From Symbiodinium sp. CCMP2592 (lineage: Eukaryota > Sar > Dinophyceae > Suessiales > Symbiodiniaceae): 64,000 bases of DNA. The stretch is from assembly GCA_905221615.1 (NCBI GenBank), contig CAJNDT010006195.1:297901-361900 (forward strand). Direction: 5' to 3'. Position 1 is the first letter of the stretch; each line of letters begins with the position of its first letter. Below are positions 30,178 through 41,099 of the stretch, in pieces. A program made the translations under genes and the position numbers. The notes beneath the pieces were generated by a model, which was given only the letters and a program-made list of their open reading frames with translations, did no database searches and was not told where the DNA came from.

Positions 30178-31641
30178 TCAGTTGCCTGCACCGCGCTGGA
30201 TCTGCTGAGCATGTGTCAGAGGAACCTGAAAAAGCGGGCGACCGAAAGCATCCCTCAAAGGAGTGAACTGTTTGGCAACTGCCACTGTGAAACCTGCCAC
30301 TGTGCTCCTTCCGCTGTGGATCACATATTTATGGTCCCGTTTGAAGTGAACGACCCCATGTATGAGGCACTGTTGCTGGGCGTCTTCTCCACCGCCCGAC
30401 TTCAAAACGAAATGCTGACCAGGAACACTTGCAAACCCATGCGTGATAATGGGACAAGCCCATTTGGCAGAGTTCGTAACCCTATCAAGAATCTGCACAA
30501 AAGACATGTCATCACTCCACGGAGTTGCTTGCGAATAGTGGCCTACAGCCTCTGGGCCGTCCGCCAATGTGGCTGGTGCCAAAAACCGAGATTGCATTAT
30601 GCCCTGCACACCTGCCATATCCGAGCCATGAGCAAAATAATATAAGTTTCGCAGTCCGGCAGATAAATCATCATGTGGTACAAAGCGATCAGTCAGATCA
30701 AAGCTCCAGTAAACATGTGCCTTGGACTCATGGCATTTCACTCGACAGAACATGCGGGATGTATCTCCTGTATATTGACACATCAGTGTTGCAAAGCACC
30801 GAAGCTCGAAAAGAGGCGGGAGCTGAATGCCCGACTCATTGCAAAGGTCCGTTACAATCTTCATGTTGCCTTGAATCTGGTCCTCAGGAGCTGCCTGCAT
30901 GATAAGACGACCTTGCCAGCTCTTGAGCTTGACACTGACTGCTCCACCCACTGTCCTCGACAGAACCAACTCAGAGTGCACGTCCTGCCCACTAGTCGTG
31001 AGTAGTGGATCACCTGCATACTGCGGAGGCTGCATTGGTGTACACTCGATTCCTGCAGAAGGTACTGGCGGAGGAGGTGGTGGAGGAGGGGGAGGTGCTG
31101 CTGCCGATGTTGTTGAGGCTGGCATCACATGCTGAATCGCTCCTAGTGCCGAAGGACTGCGAGAGGTCGCCATCTGAACAGCACGATCCGCCAGGTCCTG
31201 TTGAACCTGTATCTCCCTGTCAGACGCGGAAGACTCGGCAGCCGACACACTGTTGTCCTCTGGAGGCTTACAAACTTCGATTGCTCCCAACATCTGTTCC
31301 CTCCTCTGCTGCAAAACCTGTCCCACGGATCCCTTGGGAACCTTAGCAGCATTCTTCGCGCGAGCAAATCCTCGTGAGGTGATCTGTGGTGTCTCCACTG
31401 GGGGAGCAATCGATTGATCACTGTCTGATTTGACTTCCGAAGTGTCCTCCCTAGACTCAGAGGAAGAAGAATTTACCATCGGAATGTCCTGTCCTGTAGA
31501 AAGTCGATCAGGTAGAACATTGTCAATCTCGATTCCCTGGAACCCAAAATTGGGTATCGGAATCTCCGATGGTGAGGGTCCTTCGCCCTCCGAGATATCA
31601 ATCCCGGTAACATCTGCATCTGGCAACGATTCGAAGCTCAT
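30178..31641 (-). CDS. Large 5' ORF of the element, ART/PARP-like motif
   Basis: The frame is open to 31833; the start MSFESLPDADVTGIDISEGE at 31641 is favoured because residues before it look non-coding. An acidic Ser-rich N-terminus is followed by a run of ten or more prolines near the middle. The C-terminal half reads FATLMCQYTGDTSRMFCRVK, YYFAHGSDMAGVQGIMQSRF and WACPIITHGFASVPGQHFVL. The H-G-[ST]...G...I...F arrangement recalls ADP-ribosyltransferase (PARP-like) NAD sites, but this is a weak by-eye resemblance. It ends ARGAGN-stop region at 30178. It is the most upstream gene of the element on the minus strand, about 365 bp from the right-hand repeat. Confidence 0.6.
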   Translation of the reverse strand: MSFESLPDADVTGIDISEGEGPSPSEIPIPNFGFQGIEIDNVLPDRLSTGQDIPMVNSSSSESREDTSEVKSDSDQSIAPPVETPQITSRGFARAKNAAKVPKGSVGQVLQQRREQMLGAIEVCKPPEDNSVSAAESSASDREIQVQQDLADRAVQMATSRSPSALGAIQHVMPASTTSAAAPPPPPPPPPPVPSAGIECTPMQPPQYAGDPLLTTSGQDVHSELVLSRTVGGAVSVKLKSWQGRLIMQAAPEDQIQGNMKIVTDLCNESGIQLPPLFELRCFATLMCQYTGDTSRMFCRVKCHESKAHVYWSFDLTDRFVPHDDLSAGLRNLYYFAHGSDMAGVQGIMQSRFLAPATLADGPEAVGHYSQATPWSDDMSFVQILDRVTNSAKWACPIITHGFASVPGQHFVLKSGGGEDAQQQCLIHGVVHFKRDHKYVIHSGRSTVAGFTVAVAKQFTPLRDAFGRPLFQVPLTHAQQIQRGAGN

Positions 31642-32000
31642 GTTCTCAAAGCAAAACACTACGAATAAAAGAGGAGTCAAGCCGAGATGCTGCCACAACG
31701 ATGAATCATCTTCGGTATCTCTGCGTCTTTCGTTACTCAAGACTGCTAGAGTCACTTTAGGGCCGACTGGCCACGTACGCCCATCACCTGACCAATCGGG
31801 GCACTTTCGTTCCGGTTTGCTCACTAGGAGCACTTAGACCCATCACCTGACGAGAAAGGGCCACTCTTTATAATGCCTTTGCACCATTGACCTGTCCCGA
31901 AGGAGTACGGCCTGTTATGTTACCATCTTGGGCCGCAAAAAACGTACCCTGGCAGTCCGCAGGAGCGGTTATTGCCGTTGGCGACAAGGCCACACACGGA

Positions 32001-32375
32001 GGTTGGGAGTCCATCAGGACAGAACCAATCACTTCCAGTTTTGCCATAATATGTTGCTATAGTCGACGATCACCTGATAGCCTCATTGTGACGATCCTGA
32101 CAATGCGACATGAACCTTAAGGTCATCCAAGCACACATGAGCACACATTTCGGCTTGCCAGGTTTTTGGCTTGGCCTGGTTGCCATTCAATCCTAAAGCA
32201 GGTACGTCTGGCTGATCAGGCCAGATATCACCATGCGCTGACAGTGTCTTCGTTGGGCAGTGACTGTCAGGCACGCACTGCCCCCCTGCTGACAAAAGAA
32301 CGATGCAGTACTGGACAACATTTGTATCGCATGCACCAAGAACCTCTAGCTTAGAATCGAGGCTTACACACAGAC
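32001..32375. repeat. Right copy of the 370-bp direct repeat
   Basis: The same sequence and orientation as 23785-24160, offset by 8215 bp. This copy is continuous in frame with the final exon of the FIH-like gene, so it is probably the original context and the left copy the derived one. Differences inside the copies are all transitions. Confidence 0.9.
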
Positions 32376-32381
32376 ACACGG

Positions 32382-34735
32382 ACTGCTCATAACCGCGCCG
32401 TGGAAAGAGGCATAGCCGCCACCGTCTCATCGACGCGCCCTTGAGCGCACGACGCGGGTGAGCATGTGGTCCGAGAACTCGGAAGGTACACCTGGGATCA
32501 AAATTGACAGGCATCGTACGAGACACCAGCTTCTCAAGAACAATGCGGCAGCTGGTCTGCAGCGAGCGTCCGCCGGACAAATCGGTAGCTGGAGTGGTGC
32601 TCCAAAACGACACCGAAATTGCCATGTTGTCCTTGCGGGAAACAGTGTCAGTGTGAAGTTGTCTCGACAATTCTCAAGTTCGAGCAATGCCAAGAGGTGC
32701 CAAGAGTCTAGATTGCGGAGCCAATGCCACCAACCGTAAGGCCTCCGGAGACTCCAGAGCTCGGGTCCGACTTTAGACGCAGTCGCATCACAGCTCTGTG
32801 ATTCTATGCGTCCGAAGTGCAGGTACAATAGGTCACCAGCCTGGACTGCACAATCCGACGCATTGTGAAACTCTCCGAAACACCCTGGTGCTGAGGCAGC
32901 GGCTTGTAGCGTGGCGTAGTGTCCACTGGCGTGTCTAAACTTCGGGAACGCATCCAAGTCCGCCTCTAGAGGGCTCCCTACCATTGACCTCGGCTGATGC
33001 ATTCCAAATCACCCGATCCGATTGATGAAGCCAATCCACGAGAATGCGTAGCACATGATACGATAGCATTTTAAAGAGGTGATCTCGCAGAGCTTGTGTC
33101 TATGTGTCGGGGGAAAAGCTATTCATGCTTATAGCCAAGCAGCTGCCGATCACAGGGATGCGTCGTTGGGAAAGGATAGAGCTTCGAATAATCTACGAAC
33201 GGGAACACCACGATCTCCTTCAGCCCTCTGACCTAGCAGGTGCTGGATTGCCTCCTATCCGAAGCAAAAGGATCAGCCCGAGCCGGCCTGGAAGAACAAG
33301 TTTTCCCGCTCGTCAAAATGAAGTGGCGTCTCGGCGCCCTGCATTCCAATGAAGAGCTCCTAAGCTTTGCAAGCCACGGCGCTAAAAAGAGACACACTCT
33401 CAATCATTTGACACCGAGCCATGACGTGCTGTGATCAGCAACCCATCTTGAACCCACCAATCTCGGAAAAGAGTCGTTGGAATCTGGCAGGCCCCAGCCG
33501 CAAGCGTGGCTTATCCGAATAGGAAGTTCCCATTTCCAAGTAGCAAACTCCTCGATTTCCATATGCGATCGCATGATTGAAAGCATTGTGCACGGGAGTT
33601 GCTACGCATTGTGCATGGGAGTTGCTACCGTATTTCTCACTCGTTTCCGACTATCCCATCCGTCCTCGGACATCTCTGAATGACCGGACAATGTCTCTTG
33701 CAGGTACATCCGCTCAGCAGATCCTGCACCACTCAAGTCGCACAAGAGTTTGTAAGCCGCTTTTGCTGGAAAAAGTAGCCGTACTTAGTGTTTGTGGTTG
33801 GGAAAAGCATTCCTACTCCTGCCCTGATCGGCATTGGACTGGTAGACACGTTCGCATGTGTTTTCCATGCTCTGAAGTGTGACATTTCCGCATGTACTGC
33901 CGTGAGATTTGCAAAGTTGTACATGGCAGCTCAAAGCGACCGGATGTTCTGCAGTTCTTGCCAGTCAGGTGCTAGCCTAACTGTCGATCTCAAAAGCTCC
34001 CAGGAGAGAACCCCCGAGAGTTCATGGCCGCTCCCCTACGCGTACCCAGCCACTCACTTTGCTCTCCACATCTCGGCCCCAGACCTTCGCTAAGTATCCG
34101 GTCAGCTTGCGCCAAGAAAGTCGTGAAGGTGTCCTGACTGCGGTCCCTGCGAAGTGATTCTGCTGGCCTGCTATATCCGACGTGCCTGCAGCTCCCGCAC
34201 TGGCTGCCTCGGAGCAGTTGCAGCTACTGCGACAGAACCCAAACCTCTCCCCTGCCATGCGGCTTGAAGGTAAACTTGCCAGAGTTCTTCTTCAAGTCAA
34301 AGTACCCTTTGTCGGGGGCCGCACGGTAGGCTAGAAATGCCAATGCATCTGATGCAGAGGCTGCAAATGAACGAGAAGTCATCATAAACCAGCGCCGCCG
34401 AGTAGCGAAACTTAGAATTGGGAGACTTCTTGACCAGCACCTGCCATAGCCAACACAAGCCGATGCTGCAGACCACGTGTCTAGGCCACGTTGCCTGGCG
34501 ATCTTTCCACAGCTGTTGGACATAGGAGACATCGTCCCACTTCTCAGCCTTCAAAACATGTGGAAGCCAAAACCCAATTCCCTGGAAGTCTTCCAGACAC
34601 AGACCGGATAACGTGATGTGGAACCCTTGATAGCCGACTCTGGCCTGTATGATGCTGGAGCCCTCGATGATCAGCGGGACACCCGCAGCAGATTGAGGCT
34701 TCATAAGCTCTAGCACCTGCACACCAGGCCGTCAA
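32382..34735 (-). CDS. FIH-1-like JmjC (cupin_8) Fe(II)/2-oxoglutarate hydroxylase
   Basis: Seven 3' exons can be joined exactly: up to 33476, 33288-33359, 33144-33232, 32904-32988, 32821-32840 (20 nt), 32709-32742 (34 nt), and 32631 downward. They assemble the order seen in factor-inhibiting-HIF: FATWKWELPI...GWGLPDSN; ELFIGMQGAETPLHFDEREN, with HFD as the first iron-binding His and Asp; VRGLKEIVVFPFVDYSKLYP; THPCDRQ/SMVG; LDAFPKF; QAGDLLYLPYGWWHWLRNLD, with the distal His; and NMAISVSFWSTTP. All six introns have GC or GA donors. Earlier exons at about 34240-34340 (YRAAPDKGYFDLKKNSGKFT) and 34400-34735 (KWDDVSYVQQLWKDRQA; GVPLIIEGSS) supply the N-terminal part, with joints not fixed. It should hydroxylate protein side chains in nucleus or cytosol. 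The frame runs on into the right-hand repeat to a stop at 32083; the true end may be earlier. Confidence 0.85.
32632..33475 (-). other. Six exactly mapped non-GT introns of the FIH-like gene
   Basis: Introns (minus strand): 33360-33475 GA-AG (116 nt), 33233-33287 GC-AG (55), 32989-33143 GC-AG (155), 32841-32903 GC-AG (63), 32743-32820 GC-AG (78), 32632-32708 GA-AG (77). Each was placed by keeping both reading frame and family-conserved residues. Several exons restart with the same dinucleotide as the intron donor, the AG/G-repeat habit known from dinoflagellate introns. Sliding the joints never yields GT-AG. Confidence 0.85.
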
Positions 34736-34749
34736 GACTCGTCAACCCG

Positions 34750-35330
34750 TCACAAGGATGTGAAAACCTGCCTCGTCCACGCTCGTGAACTTGACTCTCC
34801 TCACCGCAGGCAAACACAAGGTCAAGCCCGGAACCCGAAACCCAATCGAAGAAAGCGCACCGCCCGCACATCCGACATCGCCCTCCCCGCCTTGTCCACC
34901 CACGCCTCCTAAGTGCACCACCCGCGCACACCATATCGCGGTTCCTTGTCCATGCCTGGCCCGCGCATTGCCCGCACATGAACCCGATATCGCGTTTGCC
35001 GCCGAATTACGCCTCCCGACAACCCAACCCCAGAAGTGTTCTCAGCGCCGATGCAGCCTGCCGCTCGACGCAAGGCCGTCTGACCGTTCCCTCCGCCCCT
35101 CGTTCCGTCCACCCTGTCGCCCATCATTCCGCCACCCACGTCCAAGTCCGTCCTTCGTCTAGTCTTTTGAAACCCTTTCCGATATCTCGCACCTCGCGAG
35201 GAAAAACTAAACGAGTACCCAGAAAAGCTGCATTGACTCAGCTGACATAAGAGCCTGTCCTGATTGGCTTGTAGTGGGCAGGCCATGCACTGGAAGGCAG
35301 TGCTGGAACTCGGGCAGCGGCAGGCGCTGG
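34750..35330. other. C-rich stretch with no gene seen
   Basis: The plus strand is rich in CCGC/CACCCG; apparent ORFs on either strand are Pro, Arg or Gly biased. It is probably intergenic or 5' region of the FIH-like gene. Confidence 0.4.
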
Positions 35331-35347
35331 GTTTGGAACCTGAGCAC

Positions 35348-35760
35348 TCAGCTGTTGGCACCGCATTCTGTCATCAATCCCTGGTTGAGCAGCGCAAATG
35401 TTGAGCAAACTGCGGCTGCAGATTCGTTGTAGCCACCAATCAGCATTTGAGTAATGTCGCTGTTGGCCTGAAGGAAATCGCAATTCGGCTTGAGCCTGTC
35501 TTCAAAGCAAAGAGTTTGAGCTAAATATGTTTGTCGTGCTGTCTGGTCATACAGCGGCCGTGGCGGGTAAATTTTGCGAATCCACTTACCATTCCAAGCC
35601 CTCTCTCCGCGGCTGTCAGTGCGGCGAAGGCGATGAAAGTCTTGCCCGGCCCTGCATGGCCTATGTTGTAAGCGAGGCCCTGGCAAAACTCACAGCAAGG
35701 CGGCCCCCCGAGTTCCCCCCCCCCCCCCCGGGGTGGCCTCGCAGTTCGCCTTTGCGACAC
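35348..35760 (-). CDS. Exon(s) of unassigned gene, GHAGPGKT segment
   Basis: The minus frame at about 35600-35700 reads AYNIGHAGPGKTFIAFAALT then AAERGLGMV, superficially like a P-loop (G-x4-GKT) and helix. A second frame at 35348-35560 reads DQTARQTYLAQTLCFEDRLK, then DITQMLIGGYNESAAAVCST. They look like adjacent exons separated by a short intron. The P-loop resemblance is not enough to name an ATPase. Confidence 0.35.
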
Positions 35761-35769
35761 TGAGGAGCG

Positions 35770-36640
35770 CCTGGCCAGAGCCAGAACTCCAAAGGAAACC
35801 GGAGAAGTGGAAAAGTGGAAGACTCAAATGGGGGTATCGTATTTTGGGGTCCCTGATATCAGGATCCTGCTGCTTAGGGTGCTATATTACGGTTCCCTAT
35901 TTTCGGAAACTCCCTCTTTGCTGGGCAAGCCACCATGTGTCCAGGTGTCCCGCGCACTCTGGGAGGATGCACAATGTCATGCAATGTCGATGCTGGTCTG
36001 CTCATCCTGTGTTCTGATTCTGTAGTTAGGGCTGTTAAGCTCTGCCGTCTCTTGTCCCAGTGCGAATAGTCGGAGACAACGTTGATCGAAAAAATATGCC
36101 GCTGCACGCATGACGGCGTAATGGCCAAGGTCCGAGCTGCTGAACACGTGATGGTCACGGGTGGCCTCAGCACTTGGACCTGCTGGTCTGAGCAAAAAGC
36201 TCCGGGGGCATGAAGTCGAAAGCGATGATCCGAGTCTTCAAAAGCTGGTAGTACTTCAGCCTTGGGGGTTCAACCTTCGTTGAGCGGGTTGCACACCTCC
36301 GCACAGTACACTCGAAGGCAGTCTGTCGGTTTTTTCAATTCAGCCAGGATCTCGTGCTCAAGTGCAGCCTGCACAACGCCCGACTGTAACTATCCTGATG
36401 CGCCTTCTCTTTGGATCAGCGATGGCAATCAGTTCTGTACAGGACTGGCTAAACATGAGCATCCACACTACTCACTACTCACTACGAGCAGGGACTCCAC
36501 CTGCTACCAGTGCTCCGGGCATTGCTCCTTGCGTAGCTCAAGGCACGGCATATCCCAGGCTCGCCATAGCAGTCGGCATCAGACCAGGCTGCAGGCCTGA
36601 AAAAAAGCTGTTCTGAGCACAACCACGCGCAAGCTCCAGC
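35770..36640. other. About 870 bp with no assignable gene
   Basis: Starts after a run of 14-15 C at about 35717-35731. Open frames on both strands are short and unconvincing. It is presumed intergenic or intronic. Confidence 0.35.
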
Positions 36641-36649
36641 GCCACGGAG

Positions 36650-37960
36650 CCTGCATCAGGCAGCATGAACCTGAAGAACCTCGTTGCGGTCATCTCCTCG
36701 GTGACACATTTGCGATGTTTCTGCGCCGTGTTTGTGGGAGCCGATCTGCAGCCAAAGCTCTTCTTCTTTCCCTTTCCGCCACGGCCTCCGCCAGCTCCAG
36801 CGGCTTTGCCTGTGCCTCTGATTCACTCTGAGATCCGTCGGTAAGATTCTCAGTGAGATTCCGGTACCCAGCCTGTGACTGCAACATAACCTATTCCAGC
36901 AATGACGACCAAAACGATCAAGGCGGCGATCGTGCTGTACCAGGAGCTCGAAGCCTTCGCATGAGAACCAGCGAGTCTTCAAGGGAGCCACACTCGAAAA
37001 AGGCTTTGCACGCTTGGGCACAGGAGGGCCTTCGGCTTTCTGCTCGGGCCGGCGGAGCCCCTGCTCGGAGGAGAGGGCCCTGCGAGGCAAAGGTGCTCCC
37101 CTGCCATCTCGCTGGCACTTTTGTCTATCGGCCAAGGCCTGATTCTGCATCTGGGTCTTCACCAGCCTGTAGGTGACAAGCATGCCGGACATCTCGGTGC
37201 CTCAGGGCCCGAGGCGATAGCCTCAATCCGCTTCTTCCGCTCCCACGCAGCCTCCGTCCGGTAGCTGCTTGAAAGGCTTGAACTTCTGGCAAAACTCACA
37301 CACAGATGGTAGCATGCAGCAGCGCCTTCATAAGCCTTTCCCTTTTCTTCTGCTCGGCCTGTTGTCTCTGTTCCTCTTCCTGCTGCTTCTTCCTTGGGGT
37401 TTGGTCTGTTGCGCAAAAATCGCATGAAACCGGAAATTAACCTCGGCACACGAGCAAATCATGGCTTGGGACCGCACATGTCCGCAAAAGCCTGCGCTGC
37501 GATGCTTGTCCGATCCTGCTACATGCGGCTGTGAGCTGGCCTCAGGGTTCTCTTCCTTGAACTTTTCCAGCTCTCTTCTCTCTGCTTCCTAGTAGGTGTT
37601 GCAGGGTTGAGGCACAGGCGACCAGCTGACAAGATCAAACGCCAACAATGCAATTACAAGGCGCTCCTTCTTTGCATCAACCTCCTGGCAAAAAGCTCGG
37701 GTTTGTCTTTTGGGCATATGATCTGCATTCGTGAACAGGATCCGGGATTGAGACCTTCATCTTCATCCGTTCAATGGCTGCTTCGCGTTCCTTCTTCCGT
37801 TTCTCGCGCCACTCCTCCTTTTCCTGTCGGTCCTGGTGACGAAGAAAGAAGCATCTGATCTGCAAAGCCCGGCCAAGTCGGAATTCGGCTTGGCCTTCTC
37901 TGACATACCCAACTCGTCGGTCACAGCCTCGGCCTCCTCCTGGCGGAGCATGTACATGTT
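36650..37960 (-). CDS. Charged coiled-coil protein, multi-exon
   Basis: A consistent series of minus-strand exons: about 37845-37957 (MYMLRQEEAEAVTDELGMSE), 37720-37845 (RQEKEEWREKRKKEREAAIE), 37450-37600 (EAERRELEKFKEENPEASSQ), 37310-37410 (RKKQQEEEQRQQAEQKKRER), 37200-37290 (RTEAAWERKKRIEAIASGPE), 37040-37150, and 36640-36850, with a Gly-rich AGAGGGRGGKGKKKSFGC and then EEMTATRFFRFMLPDAG. The Lys/Glu/Arg heptad pattern means long helices, probably a coiled coil or RNA-associated scaffold. Frames were chosen by this continuity. Its start may be further upstream. The function is unknown. Confidence 0.55.
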
Positions 37961-38639
37961 ACAAAGAACAAAGCCACGTCAGCGTGTGCCCCCCGTCCTC
38001 GTCTGCAGGGAGCGCCCAACGCATCACCTCGAGTTCTATTTCTGCTATCCGCCTCCTTGTGCTCTGGCATCACCCAGCCAATTTAAGCCCGTTGGCCGAC
38101 TGGCATTTCTCCGAAATCTCCTGGCCACTTCCCAAAAAACAAAGACCACACAGCGTTGCAGCCTTTAGGTCAGGCTCGGTTCTGCTTCGTTGCGAAACCG
38201 CCCGCGCCTCGTCAGAAGCACGGTATCTCATCAAGCAGGGCATGGTCTCCTCGGCAAAGAACTCCTGGCATCACGAAGCAACTGTGCAGAACGTGACGAC
38301 TTCAAGCTGACGGTCATGCACTTAACAGCATGTGGCAACTCCGTCGGACCTGTCCTCGTCACAAAGCTGCTCTATCTCGTCTGCGCAGGCTGAGTTGAGC
38401 GCCATAAAATCAGTGCCTTAAGAACTTTTTGTCACTCGCTCTCGACAAGTCAGGCGAGGGGTCGGAGCCACTAAGGAACACAAAGAACTTCCACAGGCAA
38501 TGCATGACAGCATCGGAAGACTGCAGTCAGTGGGGCCGAGCCCCGCAAAAGCCACTATTCGAAGGTTCTCCAGAGAGCAGGGTAAGCAACGCCTATCAGC
38601 AAAAACGATTATTTGGATTTTGGAAAAAATCCACGGGCC

Positions 38640-39064
38640 CCGTAAGCCGCCGGCATTCGGAAGAGATCTCGGTCGGTGTCTCGTGTTGGCCTGCATCCTC
38701 GCAGATCTGCTCTGCGGGTGCTCAAGCATCCTGCCAAGCTGCTCTTGCGAAGCGTCCTTCAGACATGTTACCAGGTCTGATTTTGGACCTCAGTAGACGA
38801 AGTCCAGACGGAATAGACATCACTGTCGTCACGAACTCTCATCTACGACTCGCACAAGAGCGGCAAGGATCCACACACAAGTCGTTGTTTTAAGGTCTTT
38901 GCTGTCGGGGCAAGCTGATGCGATTTCTGCCTGGCAAGCGATGTGGCGAGGCTCCCAGCTGTTGCCTTACTAGGGCATCCAACCTCGCAGGGGTAGGCCA
39001 GCACGCTCCTTGGGCATACATGCAGGAGCAGCAGCAGCCAACACGCGCGCCAGCGGGCGGTCAT
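38640..39064 (-). CDS. Start of a secreted-protein gene
   Basis: The ATG at 39064 opens MTARWRACWLLLLLHVCPRS followed by VLAYPCEVGC: a textbook signal peptide with a VLA/Y cleavage site. The mature part begins Cys-rich. A later exon at about 38650-38770 (LKDASQEQLGRMLEHPQSRS) probably belongs to it. It might be the 5' end of the coiled-coil gene below, but the intervening exons could not be linked. The product would enter the secretory pathway or, in a dinoflagellate, possibly the plastid. Confidence 0.5.
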
Positions 39065-39689
39065 AGACCTGAGCTCGGGGCGTGTGCACAAAACGCAACA
39101 TTGACTCTTCCCTCTGTGCATGATGAACACTATCGAGGCGACGACAGCCCCTTGCACGTCAGCCGCGGCTCAAACCCCTGCCAAAACGCCTTTGTTAAAC
39201 AACTGAGCAAACAACGAGCGGTCTCATTCAGTCATCAGCAGGCATCACGTCAACACATCATCATGTTCCAGGTTCCAGAACTTTTTTCCGGTTCCAGAAC
39301 TAGATGCAAGGGCTCGTGCAGTGTTTCCGCTGGCAAATCGATGTCGCATGCGCACATGCAGATCTCTGGGTTGCGGGTCCGCTTGCTGCGCACTTTCACG
39401 CTCAGCCATCGGGTTCACGAGCGCTCCATCTCGATCAAGTTGTCCGCGGGTAAGCATCGAGCAAGTCCATGTAGAGCTCATGCAGAGATCTCCAGGTCAT
39501 CTAGAACTGCAAGAAGGAAAAGCCCAGGCCGAAGCGCTTGCGACCCCTGAGGAAGCGAGGAGAAAACGAAGATACTTATGAACACATGAGAACATCATCA
39601 GCTCATTAGCACTGGTCAATGCATGAACAACTACGAGCAGAACCACCGCCATGCATCCGGGGCGATACAGATGCAAACTAAAGATCGAC

Positions 39690-40135
39690 CTGGCGTAGGC
39701 CCTAGGCCCAAGGCGAGCCAGTGCGTGGTCCATGGTCAGAGTATGACTTGAAGCGTACTTTTAGCAGGAAATTATAGGCGGCGGTGGCAACATGCCCCAG
39801 CATCAGCGACAGCAAAACACCGTCGCCCTTCCAAGGTCCCAACTCCTCTACAGCGAGGATGCCAGGCAGTGCGAAGACGGGCAACACCAGCGAAGGCCTG
39901 CATTGACAACACGCAATTCTGGCTAGCGTTTGTGTGCAGGTACCTGTCTCATTCGATGCCGCACTGGTGCCGTGTGCCATCAGCACTAGCAGTGCGCACT
40001 TATCATGTGGCAAGTTCCAACTCACCCTTGTTGGATCCCACATCCGCGAACCCTGCATCCAATGGCTGTTCACTGTGGACAATGTAAAGGTGACGGTAGA
40101 TTGGTTTCGGACAACATGCTAGAGTGAAAAGCTGT
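39690..40135 (-). CDS. Two exons of an unassigned gene
   Basis: The minus frame at 39700-39900 reads PSLVLPVFALPGILAVEELG, then VLLSLMLGHVATAAYNFLLK, with membrane-like segments. Another at about 40010-40135 reads CCPKPIYRHLYIVHSEQPLD then AGFADVGSNKGELE. They lie downstream of the ATPase on the same strand but do not resemble its last membrane segment. The function is unknown. Confidence 0.35.
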
Positions 40136-40389
40136 CGTAGTGACGGCGTATTGCGATCAGAAAAAGCTTTCTTCGACGATCTGCAGACAAACAGAAAAAA
40201 AACTTCAACAGCCACATGATGTTGGACAGCAGCCACATCGTCGTGAACATGCTCAAGACGAACATGAATCTGCTAAGCATCGGGCCAGAAATCGAGGCGC
40301 TCCATCCTCAGCCCGTGTCGCTTGACATGGTTCCGGTATTCTACGCATCCACACATCAATTCGTGTGCAAACCGTTGGTAGGCGTCACG

Positions 40390-40920
40390 AGTATGGTTTT
40401 TCGAACTCGAATCTTTAGAAGGTTGAGCATATCAAATGTCGAAAGATATTGGGGAGTTTAATAAGCGAAACTATTGGAGTAAAAGGTTTGAAATTCGAAA
40501 GATTGACAGCTTCGGGATTGCAAACAGGCGCGAGATTGGAGTTGGAATGTTGAGAAAGGATTCCAGTCTGAAAGTTTTGAAGCCGTGGCGGCGTGTGCCG
40601 TGCGACGGACGTTGCGTGTAGGACGCAGGTGTCCACAAGGCGCCTCCTAGGCTCGAGGTGGAAAGTTTGACGGGTTGGAGTTTGAAAGGTTGAAAAGCCC
40701 GAGAATGAACGCTTGAAAGTTCAGAAGTTTGGAGTTCGAACGAATCGAACGCTGAAAGACTGAATTCGTCAAATTTCGAAAGTTTTGAAGTTCGAAGGAC
40801 GCGGAGTTTTGAGAGTTCGAACGCCTCCAAGTTTTCAGATTTTGAAAGTTCGGAGCACGAAAGAAATGGAAAGTTTGAAGGGTTCAAAGTTTGAGCTTGA
40901 AAGCGTGCGATTTGAGGTTT
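40390..40920. repeat. GAAAGTTTGAAG/TTCGAA degenerate repeat field, first arm
   Basis: Dense, irregular repetition of GAAAGTTTGAAGTTCGAA-like words on the plus strand. All translated frames are biased (Phe, Glu, Leu, Ser), so ORFs here are not accepted. Confidence 0.8.
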
Positions 40921-41099
40921 TGTGTATGTAAAGTCTAGTGTTTAGGGTCTATCTCGTGTGTCTGGGACCGAACGCTTGGAGTGAAGGAAGGGTGCCAGAA
41001 TAGACTAAACCATCAACACCATCCCACACGAAGCAAGCGTAGATGTACCTTAATTCCGAAAACGGTGCAAATTGGATCAGCTGCCATCGCCACACGGGA

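Larger units (their letters stand above)
23785..32375 (-). mobile_element. Penelope-like retroelement block with flanking direct repeats
   Basis: An 8.2-kb block lies between two 370-bp direct repeats. It contains, in minus-strand order, a 551-codon ORF (30178-31833, start likely 31641), a 264-codon ORF (28839-29633), a GIY-YIG plus reverse-transcriptase ORF (26518-28887), an inverted reverse-transcriptase C-terminal piece (26097-26526, plus strand), and two further ORFs (25559-26000 and 24875-25495). Penelope-like elements often sit between so-called pseudo-LTRs produced by tandem copies, which could explain the repeats; a large target duplication is the alternative. The intact ORFs and the near identity of the repeats suggest recent arrival. 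Confidence 0.65.

Noticed and set aside
33788..34093. Plus-strand ORF with membrane-like start
   Set aside because: It lies in introns of the FIH-like gene on the opposite strand, with no supporting motif.
35600..35700. P-loop ATPase from GHAGPGKT
   Set aside because: Only a single motif-like string with no Walker B or family context, so no ATPase is named.
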